Assembly: GCA_016714445.1 (NCBI GenBank)
Contig: JADJNF010000008.1
Location: forward strand, 372,001 to 436,000
Reading direction: 5' to 3'
DNA from: Saprospiraceae bacterium
GTDB taxonomy: Bacteria; Bacteroidota; Bacteroidia; Chitinophagales; Saprospiraceae
Length of the DNA: 64,000 nucleotides
Below, piece after piece: positions 1 to 9,267 of this stretch; positions within the stretch are counted from its first letter, which is position 1, and each line of letters opens with the position of its first letter. The notes beneath the pieces are model-generated. The model ran no database searches, had not been told where the DNA came from, and saw nothing but the letters and a program-made list of their open reading frames with translations. The position numbers and the translations under genes are program-made.

Positions 1-2
1 TG

Positions 3-890
3 GAAATAGCCGTTGCCACACTCACCACTGATCGCGCATTATTGCTTTACGGACTTCCCGGCACGGCCAAATCATGGGTCTCGGAGCATCTCGCAGCAGC
101 CATCAGTGGCAATTCGTCTCTACTTATCCAAGGTACAGCAGGCACCGGCGAAGAAGCCATCAGATACGGATGGAATTATGCTAAACTATTGGCAGAAGGT
201 CCTTCGGAAGGTGCATTGGTCACGACACCACTGATGAAAGGTATGAAAGATGGTAAATTGGTGCGAATAGAAGAGTTGACCCGTATTTCAGCGGATGTTC
301 AGGATACACTGATTACAGTTTTATCTGAAAAAACGATGCCCATACCAGAATTGAATATGGAAGTGCAGGCAGTCAGAGGATTTAATGTCATTGCCACAGC
401 AAACAATCGGGACAAAGGAGTCAACGAACTATCCGCAGCTCTAAAACGCAGGTTCAATACCGTGATTCTCCCCGTTCCGGAAACCGCAGCCGAAGAGGCA
501 GACATCGTAAAAAGAAGGGTAAGCAGCTTGTCCAAAAACCTGGAGCTACCTGCAGAAATCCCTGCATTGATAGAAATCCAAAGGGTGGTCAAAATCTTCC
601 GCGAGCTCAGAAGTGGTGTCACCGAAGATGGGAAAATCAAAATAAAATCACCATCGAGCACCATGAGTACTGCCGAAGCCATCTCCGTGGTAAATAATGG
701 TATGGCACTCTCAGCACATTTTGGTAATGGTGTAATGAATGCCCATGACATCGCCGCAGGATTGGTAGGTGCCATCGTCAAAGATCCCGTACAAGACAAA
801 GTAGTCTGGAAAGAGTATCTGGAGACGGTAGTAAAACCAAGAGAAGATTGGAAAGATATTTATCGGGCTTGTAAGGAGATTGCGTTGTGA
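3..890 (+). CDS. MoxR-type AAA+ ATPase, 5' end outside the window
   Basis: The reading frame is open to the left edge, so the N-terminus is missing; about 295 residues are present. Walker A (GLPGTAKS) is encoded near positions 51-74. The Walker B-like segment reads KLVRIEEL, with two acidic residues but no DE pair, and sensor 1 follows as VIATANNRD, with an arginine-finger-like ALKRRFN. This arrangement is typical of the MoxR branch, whose members act as chaperone-like remodelling ATPases working with VWA-domain partners. The closest E. coli counterpart I know of is YehL (about 380 residues). The downstream genes include the expected VWA protein, and a gap of only 33 bp separates it from the next gene, so it is probably in one operon. 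The family call is secure; the substrate is unknown. Confidence 0.9.
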   Translation, partial: EIAVATLTTDRALLLYGLPGTAKSWVSEHLAAAISGNSSLLIQGTAGTGEEAIRYGWNYAKLLAEGPSEGALVTTPLMKGMKDGKLVRIEELTRISADVQDTLITVLSEKTMPIPELNMEVQAVRGFNVIATANNRDKGVNELSAALKRRFNTVILPVPETAAEEADIVKRRVSSLSKNLELPAEIPALIEIQRVVKIFRELRSGVTEDGKIKIKSPSSTMSTAEAISVVNNGMALSAHFGNGVMNAHDIAAGLVGAIVKDPVQDKVVWKEYLETVVKPREDWKDIYRACKEIAL

Positions 891-923
891 TGAAATTATT
901 GAATCAATCAAAATATTAATAAA

Positions 924-2918
924 ATGAGCATAGATACTAAAAAAAACATTCTAGAACTGACCGATAAATGGATAGTAAATCACTTGAGACATAATAAAAA
1001 TGTTAATGAAAATGATGCCATCATAGTCAGGGAATATGCCAACAGGCTTGTGAATAAAATAGATAATTTTGATAGTCTTTACGATGATTCGAGAAATAAT
1101 TTATTGTTGACTTGGTATTTGAATGAAATTATTAGATTTTTTCCAAATGAAATAGATGAGTGTTTTAAAGATTATGGATCAATTATAGGGCAAATCATAA
1201 AAACTAAAAACATAAATAGTCATTTACAACGTGTCCTTCATTCATATATTTATTTCATCTTTAACAAGGTTGGTCATGAAAATATTAACTCATATATGGA
1301 ATATTTTAATAGACAAGGGTTTGATGAAGATTTTTTAGTCAAATTGTTATTTCATCCATGGTCATTAAACTTCTACAAAAATACATTTGAGAATAACCTA
1401 AGGCAGAAAACTCTAAACAATTTAGGTTACATTGTTAGTAAATCCGCAAAATTATTTCATTATTGTGAATACTTTTGCAAACAACTATTTAGTAATCTTC
1501 ATCACAATAGTCATAAGTTAAATTTACTAGAGTTTATATATGAGTACAATAATGAATTTCTTAACAGAGATATAATTTTTCAGTTCATATGGGACCAAGA
1601 TCCATACAACAATAGAGATCAAATCAATGTAAATTGTGCAAAATATCTTGTTAACAAAGATATTGAGAAATGGGAAGAAACAGTTATTTCAAATATTGAA
1701 AGAGAGGGAGCTGACTTACCAAAATTTGTTGAAATTTACAAAGTACTTGAGAAACAAGGAAGAAATATTTATAGTCAAAAAATTGACAAAATTATAAAAG
1801 AATACTACCAAGAGACCTTTTTTAAGAATGGAAATGAAAGTAAAATTTTTAATACGTGGGATTCATACAGTGGTAGTTTTGGACAATATTTATTAGAAAA
1901 GGACGAAAATTCAGCTTATTTATTTTTCATTGATCTTGTAAAAAATTGCGATTTCCTTCAAACAAGACTTCTTGATTTTATTGAAAATAAATGGAAGGAA
2001 AAATCATTGCCACTTTTAGTTGATGCATTATTTAAACAACCATCTATAGTAGGGCGAAAATATTTTAGTGAAACGTTGACCAAAATAGGAAAATATGAAT
2101 ATTCTGCTTTCAGTGACCGATTAATAGATTTTGCAATACAACAGACAAATAAGTCCATTATAGCTCAGGTAGCAAAACTTGTAGCTGCTCAAGGATACGA
2201 AATCGAAATCAAAGCTATTGCATTGTTAAATGGCAAAACAGTGAATCAAAGAATAGTTGGAGCTCTAATTTTAACCAATAGCGAGACAGATTCTGGAGAA
2301 GAAGCACTGTTTCAACAAATTAATTGTGAAAAAAATGATGATACAAGAGATGTTATTATAGAAACCTTACAAGATCGTTTGTATGGAAAAGATTTTGATA
2401 AAAAAACGGCAATAGATATAATTGATGAAGCTTCAAAAAGAAGTAAGTTGAACAAATTTTCTATTTCTCTTTTTCACGAAGATGAATTGCCAAAACTCTA
2501 TTGGAATGATGGAAGTATTTTGGGACAACAAGAAGTTAGGTTTCTTTTTTATAGGATTGCAAGGTCAAAAGGACTTAATTCTGATATAGAAGCTCGAAGC
2601 ATGATTTCTCTTTTAGATAAAAACAAAAGTGGAAGTTTTTCAAGATTTGTTCTCAAGGCTTTTTCTGATAGTGGACACAATCCGAAATATAAATATTTAT
2701 TGACATTATCAGCTATGTTGGGCGGTAATGAATCTGTAGCATCATTGAATACACTTTTTAGAAAAGCATTGTCAGATAAAAAAGTAAGACTTGCAGAGCA
2801 GGCTGTCGAAGCGATGACTGTGATAGGTACTAATAAAGCTTTAAGATCCATAGAAGTCACTTCTAGAAAAATGGCCAATAAAAACCTAAAATTAGTAAAT
2901 TGGCTTTGGAATCATTAG
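924..2918 (+). CDS. DUF4132 protein A, N-terminal part (helical repeat region), split by a frameshift
   Basis: These 664 residues are alpha-helical and HEAT-like, with regularly spaced hydrophobic helices in the last third. They form the N-terminal part of one larger DUF4132 protein. The frame ends at 2918, but the overlapping frame that continues to 3868 reads on smoothly from the A-run at 2880-2884. Restoring one A would give MANKKPKISKLALESLEAAA, which joins the final helical repeat to the DUF4132 domain. The reconstructed protein is about 980 residues. DUF4132 proteins include E. coli YehI and MolR and have no known biochemical activity. The gene lies between the MoxR ATPase and the DUF5682 gene, so it is probably a partner of that system. 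The ATG at 924 starts at a natural boundary 33 bp after the ATPase. Confidence 0.8.
   Translation: MSIDTKKNILELTDKWIVNHLRHNKNVNENDAIIVREYANRLVNKIDNFDSLYDDSRNNLLLTWYLNEIIRFFPNEIDECFKDYGSIIGQIIKTKNINSHLQRVLHSYIYFIFNKVGHENINSYMEYFNRQGFDEDFLVKLLFHPWSLNFYKNTFENNLRQKTLNNLGYIVSKSAKLFHYCEYFCKQLFSNLHHNSHKLNLLEFIYEYNNEFLNRDIIFQFIWDQDPYNNRDQINVNCAKYLVNKDIEKWEETVISNIEREGADLPKFVEIYKVLEKQGRNIYSQKIDKIIKEYYQETFFKNGNESKIFNTWDSYSGSFGQYLLEKDENSAYLFFIDLVKNCDFLQTRLLDFIENKWKEKSLPLLVDALFKQPSIVGRKYFSETLTKIGKYEYSAFSDRLIDFAIQQTNKSIIAQVAKLVAAQGYEIEIKAIALLNGKTVNQRIVGALILTNSETDSGEEALFQQINCEKNDDTRDVIIETLQDRLYGKDFDKKTAIDIIDEASKRSKLNKFSISLFHEDELPKLYWNDGSILGQQEVRFLFYRIARSKGLNSDIEARSMISLLDKNKSGSFSRFVLKAFSDSGHNPKYKYLLTLSAMLGGNESVASLNTLFRKALSDKKVRLAEQAVEAMTVIGTNKALRSIEVTSRKMANKNLKLVNWLWNH
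2880..2884 (+). other. Single-base frameshift site in A-run (DUF4132 protein A)
   Basis: The run has five A's; six would fuse the two frames into one DUF4132 protein. The frame moves from the 924 frame to the frame ending at 3868, and both sides keep family-like sequence right up to this point. Confidence 0.75.
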
Positions 2919-3868
2919 AGGCGGCTGCATCAGAATTAGGCATTACCCAAGATCAACTAAGCGACAGAATCATTCCTGACTTTGATTTTGAAGGGCCATA
3001 CAAAACATTTGAAGTAAATGGTGAAGAATTTAGGGCATTTATAAATAAAGATTTTACCTTGTCATACATGGATGAGGACAATAAGATCAGAAAGTCACTT
3101 CCTAAAGATACGGATAAAGAAACTAAATCAACATTTATCGAAATTCAAAAAGAAATAAATGATGTAATAAAATCTCAAGAATCAAGGCTTTCAAATTTTC
3201 TATCATCAGGCAGGAAATGGCTTTTTGATGAATGGTTCAACGCATTTCTCAATCATCCTATTATGACAATCTATGCTCAAAAACTAGTTTGGTATTGTGC
3301 AGATTCAGAAGGAAATCTCATACATATTTTTTTGGTACAAGAAGACACTAGTTTGATTGATATTGAAGACAATGAAGTGTATCCCGATGAAAAACATTTA
3401 GTAGGAATATTGCATCCGATAATGATAGATGAAAGTACCAAATCAGCGTGGAAACAAAAGTTATATGAATCAAGTATCAAAACACTGATTCCGCAGTTAG
3501 AAAGAGAAGTTTTTATTCCAAACAATGATGAATTAGAAAAGTCAATAACAAAGCTTTTTGCTGATAGAGATGTGCCTAAAGGTCCTGATTTTGTTAAATC
3601 CTGGATGGAAAAAAGAGGTTGGTACAAAGAAACAGGTGATGGTGGATATCTTCATTTTTCTAAATCATTTCAAGCTTTCGACATCAAGATAAGTCCATGG
3701 ATTGATGGTGTAATGGTATATTTTCAACAAAATGAAGGTAAAGCAACTATTTATGAAATCAATTTTACTAAAGTCACCAATAATGAAAAGGTCTTAATCA
3801 AAGACATTCCGCCGATCATATACTCTGAAGCAATGAATGATATTAACGGAATGTTAGAATCACAATAA
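2900..3868 (+). CDS. DUF4132 protein A, C-terminal part (DUF4132 domain)
   Basis: This frame carries the DUF4132 domain. Recognisable family features are the link ELGITQDQLSDRIIPDFDF, the segment SGRKWLFDEWFNAF followed by HPIM and KLVWY, then HPIM again and the IPQLEREVF block. The domain ends with PPIIYSEAMNDI. The annotated TTG at 2900 is probably not a real start, because the frame continues the preceding gene. Compared with the second DUF4132 protein (9268-11739), this one stops right after the SEAMNDI motif and lacks the roughly 140-residue C-terminal domain with the YKIHLG motif. The next gene starts 2 bp after its stop codon, consistent with one operon. Confidence 0.8.
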   Translation: MALESLEAAASELGITQDQLSDRIIPDFDFEGPYKTFEVNGEEFRAFINKDFTLSYMDEDNKIRKSLPKDTDKETKSTFIEIQKEINDVIKSQESRLSNFLSSGRKWLFDEWFNAFLNHPIMTIYAQKLVWYCADSEGNLIHIFLVQEDTSLIDIEDNEVYPDEKHLVGILHPIMIDESTKSAWKQKLYESSIKTLIPQLEREVFIPNNDELEKSITKLFADRDVPKGPDFVKSWMEKRGWYKETGDGGYLHFSKSFQAFDIKISPWIDGVMVYFQQNEGKATIYEINFTKVTNNEKVLIKDIPPIIYSEAMNDINGMLESQ

Positions 3869-3869
3869 T

Positions 3870-6164
3870 ATGACCATCACCATCTTAGGCATAAGGCATC
3901 ACGGCGTAGGTTCGGCGACACATGTACTCCAAAGGCTGCAGGAAATACAGCCCGATATGATCATGATCGAAGGTCCGCCAGAAATTACCGACGTATTAAA
4001 ATATGTGGGTCACGAAGGTTTGGTGCCGCCCGTATCCATCATGGTTTACGACCAATCAGAACCAAAAACATCCGTGTTTTATCCGTTTTCGTCGTTTTCA
4101 CCGGAATGGGTAGCTGCGGAATACGCCAATAAAAACGGTTTAGCTTTGAGAGCCTTAGATATGCCCGCCGCGGTCAATCTACAGATGAAATCTGATGTCA
4201 TCACTCAGGTAAAAGTATCTTCCGAACAAGAAGAACCTGACAAAAACGAGTCAGATTCACCAGATGCGGACATGTTTATCCAAATTGCTGAAGCCATGGA
4301 AAAACGTGATCCAATCTATCAATTGGCACGACACTCAGGATTTGAAAATGGGGAAAAATGGTGGGATTATCACTTCGAGCGCGTACACAATCATGCGGAT
4401 GCAATGACACATTTTGAAGCAGTACATCATAGCATGTCAGCTCTACGGGAAGACAATAAAGAGCCAAATACAGATAACGATTTGCGGGAAGCATATATGC
4501 GTACTTACATCCGTCAGGCCCGAAATGAGATGTATGAAAATATTGTAGTCATCTGTGGAGCATGGCATGGTCCTGCACTCACTGATCTCGACAAATACGA
4601 TAAACAGGATGCCAAAACCATCAAATCGGCACCTAAGACAAAGATAAAAGTAGTGGCCACCTGGATACCTTGGACCAATCACAGATTGTCGATGTATTCT
4701 GGATATGGGGCAGGACTTTCTTCGCCAGGATGGTATCAACATTTGTGGGAATCTGCAGATGATTATGATGTCACTTGGTTGGTCAAAGTAGCCCAAACTT
4801 TCCGATCCAAACAGATGGATATTTCGTCTGCACATGTGATAGAGACGTCAAGATTGGCACATACCTTGGCTGCTTTGCGTAATAAATCGACCATCACGCT
4901 CGACGAACTCAATGAAGCTACCCTTGCAGTCATGTGTATGGGGGATGAAGTCAAGTTGCAATATATCAATCAGGAACTCACCGTCGCTGACCGCATAGGA
5001 AGTGTGCCGGATGATATTCCCAAGGTACCGATTCAGGAGGACTTCGAAAAGACCATCAAAACACTACGTTTACCACTGCTGCCGCACGACAAACAATACG
5101 ATTTGGACTTGCGCAAAGATGGAGATTTGCAGCGGAGTATATTGTTACATAGGTTGGAACTCTTGGATATTCCATGGGGAAAACGGACAAGTGTGCGCAC
5201 CAAAGGTACATTTAAGGAATCATGGGTACTGCATTGGAAACCGGAAATCATCGTAGGTCTGATAGATAAATCATACCTAGGCAATACAATCGAGCAAGCT
5301 GCTGTGTCGCTTGTCCAAGAAGAAAGTAGCAAAACGACCCACATCAATGTACTGTCAGAACTGATCGTCAAAGTAATTCCAGCGGAGCTTTTTGATTTGG
5401 TACAACCATTGCTTGATAAGATCCATGGTTTGTCCGCCATTTCTGCAGATATTGTGGATCTCATGAAAGCCATTCCTTCATTGGTGGAGATTGGTCGATA
5501 TGGAAATGTGAGAAATACAGATACCACATTGGTCATTACCGTAGTCAGAAACCTTCTCACCAGGGTATTTATCGGATTGCCCAATGCTTGTTATGGTCTA
5601 GACGAAACCCATTCAGAGCAGATGTTTTCTTTAATCTCCAAGGTCAATGAATCTATCAAACTCATAGAAGATAGCGATCAATCAGTAGAATGGTACAAAA
5701 CACTTTGGTTTATAGCGCATAAGGATGGTATTCATCCGTTGATTATAGGATGTGTGAGTCGTTTATTGCTAGATGCTGGTCAATTTACTGATGAAGAAGC
5801 GGAGACGAGCATGTCTTTGGCGCTTTCTACGGCCAATCCACCAATGGATGTGGCCTATTGGCTGGAAGGTTTTTTAAGCGGTAGTGGCATGATTCTACTG
5901 TATGATGCTAGATTATGGAATCTATTGTACAAATGGGTAGAAAGTCTGGACACGGAGACCTTTCAGGAACAATTGCCATTTTTGCGAAGATCTTTTTCTA
6001 AGTTTGAATACGGAGAGCGACGACAAATAGGCGAAAAAGCCAAAAAAGGTATCATTGACACACCAAAACAGAACACAGACATTTCAACAGAGAATTTTGA
6101 TCATCAGAGAGCAGCATCGGTATTTCCGATATTGAGGATATTGATGGGTAATAAATCAATGTAA
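3870..6164 (+). CDS. DUF5682 family protein
   Basis: This is a 764-residue protein with the hallmark DUF5682 N-terminus GIRHHGVGSATHVL at residues 6-19, followed by MIMIEGPPE and a HGPALTDLDKY segment (residues 233-243) in a region rich in His and acidic residues. The N-terminal fold has been compared with the EreA/ChaN/TIKI-type hydrolase folds, so a metal-dependent hydrolase is possible, but no activity is established to my knowledge. E. coli YehM is of about the same length and sits in the same kind of MoxR/VWA locus. The C-terminal 400 residues are mainly helical. The ATG is 2 bp after the DUF4132 stop, which suggests translational coupling. No signal peptide or membrane segment is seen. 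Confidence 0.85.
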   Translation: MTITILGIRHHGVGSATHVLQRLQEIQPDMIMIEGPPEITDVLKYVGHEGLVPPVSIMVYDQSEPKTSVFYPFSSFSPEWVAAEYANKNGLALRALDMPAAVNLQMKSDVITQVKVSSEQEEPDKNESDSPDADMFIQIAEAMEKRDPIYQLARHSGFENGEKWWDYHFERVHNHADAMTHFEAVHHSMSALREDNKEPNTDNDLREAYMRTYIRQARNEMYENIVVICGAWHGPALTDLDKYDKQDAKTIKSAPKTKIKVVATWIPWTNHRLSMYSGYGAGLSSPGWYQHLWESADDYDVTWLVKVAQTFRSKQMDISSAHVIETSRLAHTLAALRNKSTITLDELNEATLAVMCMGDEVKLQYINQELTVADRIGSVPDDIPKVPIQEDFEKTIKTLRLPLLPHDKQYDLDLRKDGDLQRSILLHRLELLDIPWGKRTSVRTKGTFKESWVLHWKPEIIVGLIDKSYLGNTIEQAAVSLVQEESSKTTHINVLSELIVKVIPAELFDLVQPLLDKIHGLSAISADIVDLMKAIPSLVEIGRYGNVRNTDTTLVITVVRNLLTRVFIGLPNACYGLDETHSEQMFSLISKVNESIKLIEDSDQSVEWYKTLWFIAHKDGIHPLIIGCVSRLLLDAGQFTDEEAETSMSLALSTANPPMDVAYWLEGFLSGSGMILLYDARLWNLLYKWVESLDTETFQEQLPFLRRSFSKFEYGERRQIGEKAKKGIIDTPKQNTDISTENFDHQRAASVFPILRILMGNKSM

Positions 6165-6310
6165 ACAACAGAATGACGAACTCCAGAATGAGTGATAAGT
6201 GAATTGCGAGGGTCGTCCCTTTAGGGAATGAGGGTAGCGGGAGGATAGAAAAAATATCGAATGACGAACAGCCGAATGACGAACAATCTGAAAATGTTTA
6301 ATTAAAAAAA
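6165..6310 (+). repeat. Intergenic region with GAATGACGAA repeats
   Basis: The 146-bp gap has three copies of GAATGACGAA (6171-6180, 6259-6268, 6274-6283) and a degenerate fourth near 6186. Between them is the short palindrome TCCCTTTAGGGA (6217-6228) in a G-rich stretch. No ORF or clear promoter is seen. It may be a dispersed intergenic repeat or the remains of one; it interrupts an otherwise tightly packed operon. Confidence 0.5.
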
Positions 6311-7513
6311 ATGGAAACACAAATCAACGAAGAAACATTAAAAAAATGGCGGCTCATCCTTGGCGGAGATGAAGCAGACGGAACAGGAATTAAACTGTCT
6401 GGCGAAGATGCGTCTGTAGATCAATCCTTGACGGCATTGTACGAGTTTGAGCGCAAAAGATCGTTTGATTACGGTGAACAAAAAGGAAAAGGTGGCGGAC
6501 AAGCTTCCAGTCCTACTGTTGCGAGATGGCTGGGCGATATCCGCAAGTTTTTTCCGGAATCCGTAGTACAAGTACTCCAAAAAGATGCCATGAAACAACC
6601 TGCACTGCAACAAAAACTCATGCTCGAGCCCGAAATTCTAGAACAAACGACACCTGACGTGCATGTGGTAGCCACTTTGATGGCGTTGGGTAAATTGATA
6701 CCCGAAAAAACCCGAAGTACAGCCCGAATGGTAGTTCAAAAAGTAGTGGACGAACTCATGCAAAAGCTCGAACAACGTACTATCTCAGCGATCCGTGGTG
6801 CCATCAATAAATCATCACAAAAACGCAATCCCAAATACAACGAATTAGACTGGAATACCACCATTAAAAAAAATCTAAAACACTATCAGCCCGATTATAA
6901 AACCATCATTCCCGAGACAAGGATTGGTTATGGTCGCAAATCCAAAGCATCGCTCAAAGACATCGTCATCTGTATCGATCAGAGTGGATCTATGGGAACA
7001 TCGGTTGTTTATTCGGGAATATTCGGAGCTGTGATGGCTTCCATTCCATCTGTAAAAACCAAAATGATCGTCTTTGATACCCAAGTTGCCGACCTAACTG
7101 AAGACCTGAAAGATCCTGTGGATATATTATTTGGTGTCCAACTTGGCGGTGGTACAGATATTAATTTGGCCTTATCATTTTGCCAAGAAGTCATCACCAA
7201 ACCTGATGATACCATTCTTGTGCTCATCACCGATTTATATGAAGGTGGCAATGTCAATGAAATGCATGTGCGAATGAAAAAGATAGTAGAATCAGGTGTG
7301 CAAGCCATCTGTTTGTTGGCGCTCAATGATGACGGAAGCCCATCGTACGACCACGAAAATGCCACTAAATTCAGTGCCGAAGGAGTGCCAGTCTTTGCCT
7401 GTACACCCGATATGTTTCCCGATTTGATGGTGGCAGCGATACAAAAACAAGATCTGTTTCTTTGGGCAGGACAAAATGATATTGTGTTGAAGGGATTGGG
7501 GAAGAAGGAGTAG
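6311..7513 (+). CDS. VWA domain protein, CoxE-like (YehP-like)
   Basis: The 400-residue protein has a helical N-terminal half and a C-terminal von Willebrand factor A domain. The MIDAS metal site is complete: DQSGSM at residues 223-228, the threonine in GGGTD at 282, and the aspartate in LITDLYEG at 308. VWA proteins of this type act as metal-dependent adaptors that partner MoxR ATPases and present substrates. E. coli YehP is a similar-sized relative. No membrane segment or signal peptide is visible, so it is cytoplasmic. It lies downstream of DUF5682 after a 146-bp repeat-containing gap and is followed by the DUF4272 gene 110 bp later. Confidence 0.9.
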   Translation: METQINEETLKKWRLILGGDEADGTGIKLSGEDASVDQSLTALYEFERKRSFDYGEQKGKGGGQASSPTVARWLGDIRKFFPESVVQVLQKDAMKQPALQQKLMLEPEILEQTTPDVHVVATLMALGKLIPEKTRSTARMVVQKVVDELMQKLEQRTISAIRGAINKSSQKRNPKYNELDWNTTIKKNLKHYQPDYKTIIPETRIGYGRKSKASLKDIVICIDQSGSMGTSVVYSGIFGAVMASIPSVKTKMIVFDTQVADLTEDLKDPVDILFGVQLGGGTDINLALSFCQEVITKPDDTILVLITDLYEGGNVNEMHVRMKKIVESGVQAICLLALNDDGSPSYDHENATKFSAEGVPVFACTPDMFPDLMVAAIQKQDLFLWAGQNDIVLKGLGKKE

Positions 7514-7623
7514 GATGAACATAGTTTTTATTAATTTATCTTCAAAACTTATTGTTTAGACAAAATAATTTTAGAACCCATTAAATGAATGCTTCAAAAC
7601 AAGCAATATAAAAATAAACCACC

Positions 7624-8805
7624 ATGAAAAATTGTTCCCTTTTCCTACCCATTGCCGATGATCAAGTACTTCACGATACGATAATCTCTGCTTTCTCAGA
7701 TGCCAGAATAGATGTCGCAGGAAAACCACATGATTGGCAAAATATCAGCGTCACCTACAAAAAAGGTTGGTTTGGTAGGTCTATGATCATCATTCATAAA
7801 CGTTCTTTTCAGTATCAAGGCGAAGAGTTTGCCAATATGATGGCTGGTATGATGAATTTTATCGGTCAAATACCTGCTCAAAATGAAAATATAAAATTCA
7901 AACTTATGACGCAGGTACAGGGCATCAAGTCATCACTTGGTATTGTTTCTGATGGAAGTTATGACATGTTTGAAGCGGGTATTTTCAGGATTATTGCTAA
8001 GTTAGATGGGTTTGCATTTACGGATGGTGGTAACTTTTTGGATCATCAAAAAAATCTGATTTTGAATACTGCTGGCCATTCTTTCATTAATGATCTTTCA
8101 AACATCAAGGATAACGATGTCAGGATAGATATGGCAGATGCTTCAGATACTGCACAACTTACTCTTGACCAAATACAACGCAAAGAAAGAAGCATGCAGA
8201 CTTTGATCGCAAAAAATATTCCTGTATTATCGAATTTACCATGCGTAGAATCCGAAGAAGAAACAGATATCCGAACGACTGAAGATATCTGTAAAAGAAT
8301 GATAGCGGTAGCCATTTGTGCCGTCAAAGGTGAAGGTGTAGATGCTGAAATAGTGCAAAAAGTCGTGGATCAGTTTGATGCAGCTTCGTTTTTTTCACCT
8401 AAAGAAGCAATTTTTATAGCGGACCAACAACCAGATGATCAACAAAGAGCCAATTTTGCTTGGAGATATGAATGTCTTTGGGTCTTTTTATGGTCTCTAG
8501 GTTATGTCAAAGCGTTGGATTTTCCAGACCATATATGTAATGTGCCTGAAGCAGTAGGTTTTATCAGAGATCAAGGAAGCTTAGAAAATCTCATCAAAAA
8601 TGCAGAGCTGAGATCAAAAAGCGCTTTCCTAGACGAAGCCGATCTGATCTATCGAATGAATTGGGCATGTACCAATGCCAGGATCAAAAACCAATCGGCA
8701 CCAGCCAATATGGACGCAGGTGTAGTTTATGAAAGACATTACGCGCTCAATTGGTTGATCAGATATCATGATCAAGATTGGGATGATGTAAGTACGGATA
8801 CATAA
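7624..8805 (+). CDS. DUF4272 domain protein
   Basis: This is a 393-residue protein. The C-terminal half carries DUF4272 signatures: RYECLWVFLWSLGYV near residues 280-294 and the closing GVVYERHYALNWLI and WDDVSTDT. The N-terminal 190 residues are not recognised. DUF4272 has no known biochemical activity. It is on the same strand as the MoxR/VWA genes, and the next gene starts 30 bp downstream, so it is likely part of the same transcription unit. No signal peptide or transmembrane segment is seen. Confidence 0.8.
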   Translation: MKNCSLFLPIADDQVLHDTIISAFSDARIDVAGKPHDWQNISVTYKKGWFGRSMIIIHKRSFQYQGEEFANMMAGMMNFIGQIPAQNENIKFKLMTQVQGIKSSLGIVSDGSYDMFEAGIFRIIAKLDGFAFTDGGNFLDHQKNLILNTAGHSFINDLSNIKDNDVRIDMADASDTAQLTLDQIQRKERSMQTLIAKNIPVLSNLPCVESEEETDIRTTEDICKRMIAVAICAVKGEGVDAEIVQKVVDQFDAASFFSPKEAIFIADQQPDDQQRANFAWRYECLWVFLWSLGYVKALDFPDHICNVPEAVGFIRDQGSLENLIKNAELRSKSAFLDEADLIYRMNWACTNARIKNQSAPANMDAGVVYERHYALNWLIRYHDQDWDDVSTDT

Positions 8806-8835
8806 ATTATATTTGTACCGTAAATACATACCATC

Positions 8836-9225
8836 ATGACATTAACCATCAAAGACGAAACATTTACCGGAGATATCATCAGAGAAATAGATCTCATCTT
8901 CAAATCTGAGCATATAACCGTCAAAGAACTCATCACCGAACGTGTCTTGCAAGAGGTAGAAAATTATAATAGTAAACTACCAGAATATTATAATGGCCTT
9001 ATCGAGCCAACGGATGCAGAGTGGACACTCAACGGTTACAAAATTCATAGCAATAGAACAATAGATGGTGAAAAACAAGTGTACACAGCATTGGACGCAT
9101 TTATGAAAAATGGATACTTTGTATTGATAGACAATCTCCAAGCCGAAAGTCTCGAGCAAAAGGTAAAAATTTCTCAAGATACCAAAGTAAGTTTTATCAA
9201 ATTGACGCCATTGGTGGGAGGATAG
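8836..9225 (+). CDS. Predicted beta-grasp (ubiquitin/MoaD-like) protein ending in Gly-Gly
   Basis: The 129-residue protein is not recognised by name, but its architecture resembles a ubiquitin-like or sulfur-carrier beta-grasp protein. The N-terminus gives strand MTLTIKDE, a second strand with REIDLIFKSEHITV, then a helix to about residue 45. After a polar insertion (46-80) there is a helix and strand (ALDAFMKNGYFVLIDN), and the chain ends in a final strand and a free Gly-Gly: VSFIKLTPLVGG (residues 118-129). MoaD, ThiS and mature ubiquitin end in the same way, and the C-terminal glycine is the residue that E1 enzymes adenylate. An E1-like enzyme is encoded two genes downstream (11742-12452). 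The fold is inferred from sequence pattern only; the Gly-Gly end is seen directly. Confidence 0.6.
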   Translation: MTLTIKDETFTGDIIREIDLIFKSEHITVKELITERVLQEVENYNSKLPEYYNGLIEPTDAEWTLNGYKIHSNRTIDGEKQVYTALDAFMKNGYFVLIDNLQAESLEQKVKISQDTKVSFIKLTPLVGG

Positions 9226-9267
9226 GCATTTATATATTATTGACTTTAAATACAATAAAAAGGATAA

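Noticed and set aside
4276..5584. Antisense ORFs of 70-180 residues over the DUF5682 gene
   Set aside because: They overlap a clear coding gene and show no family features.
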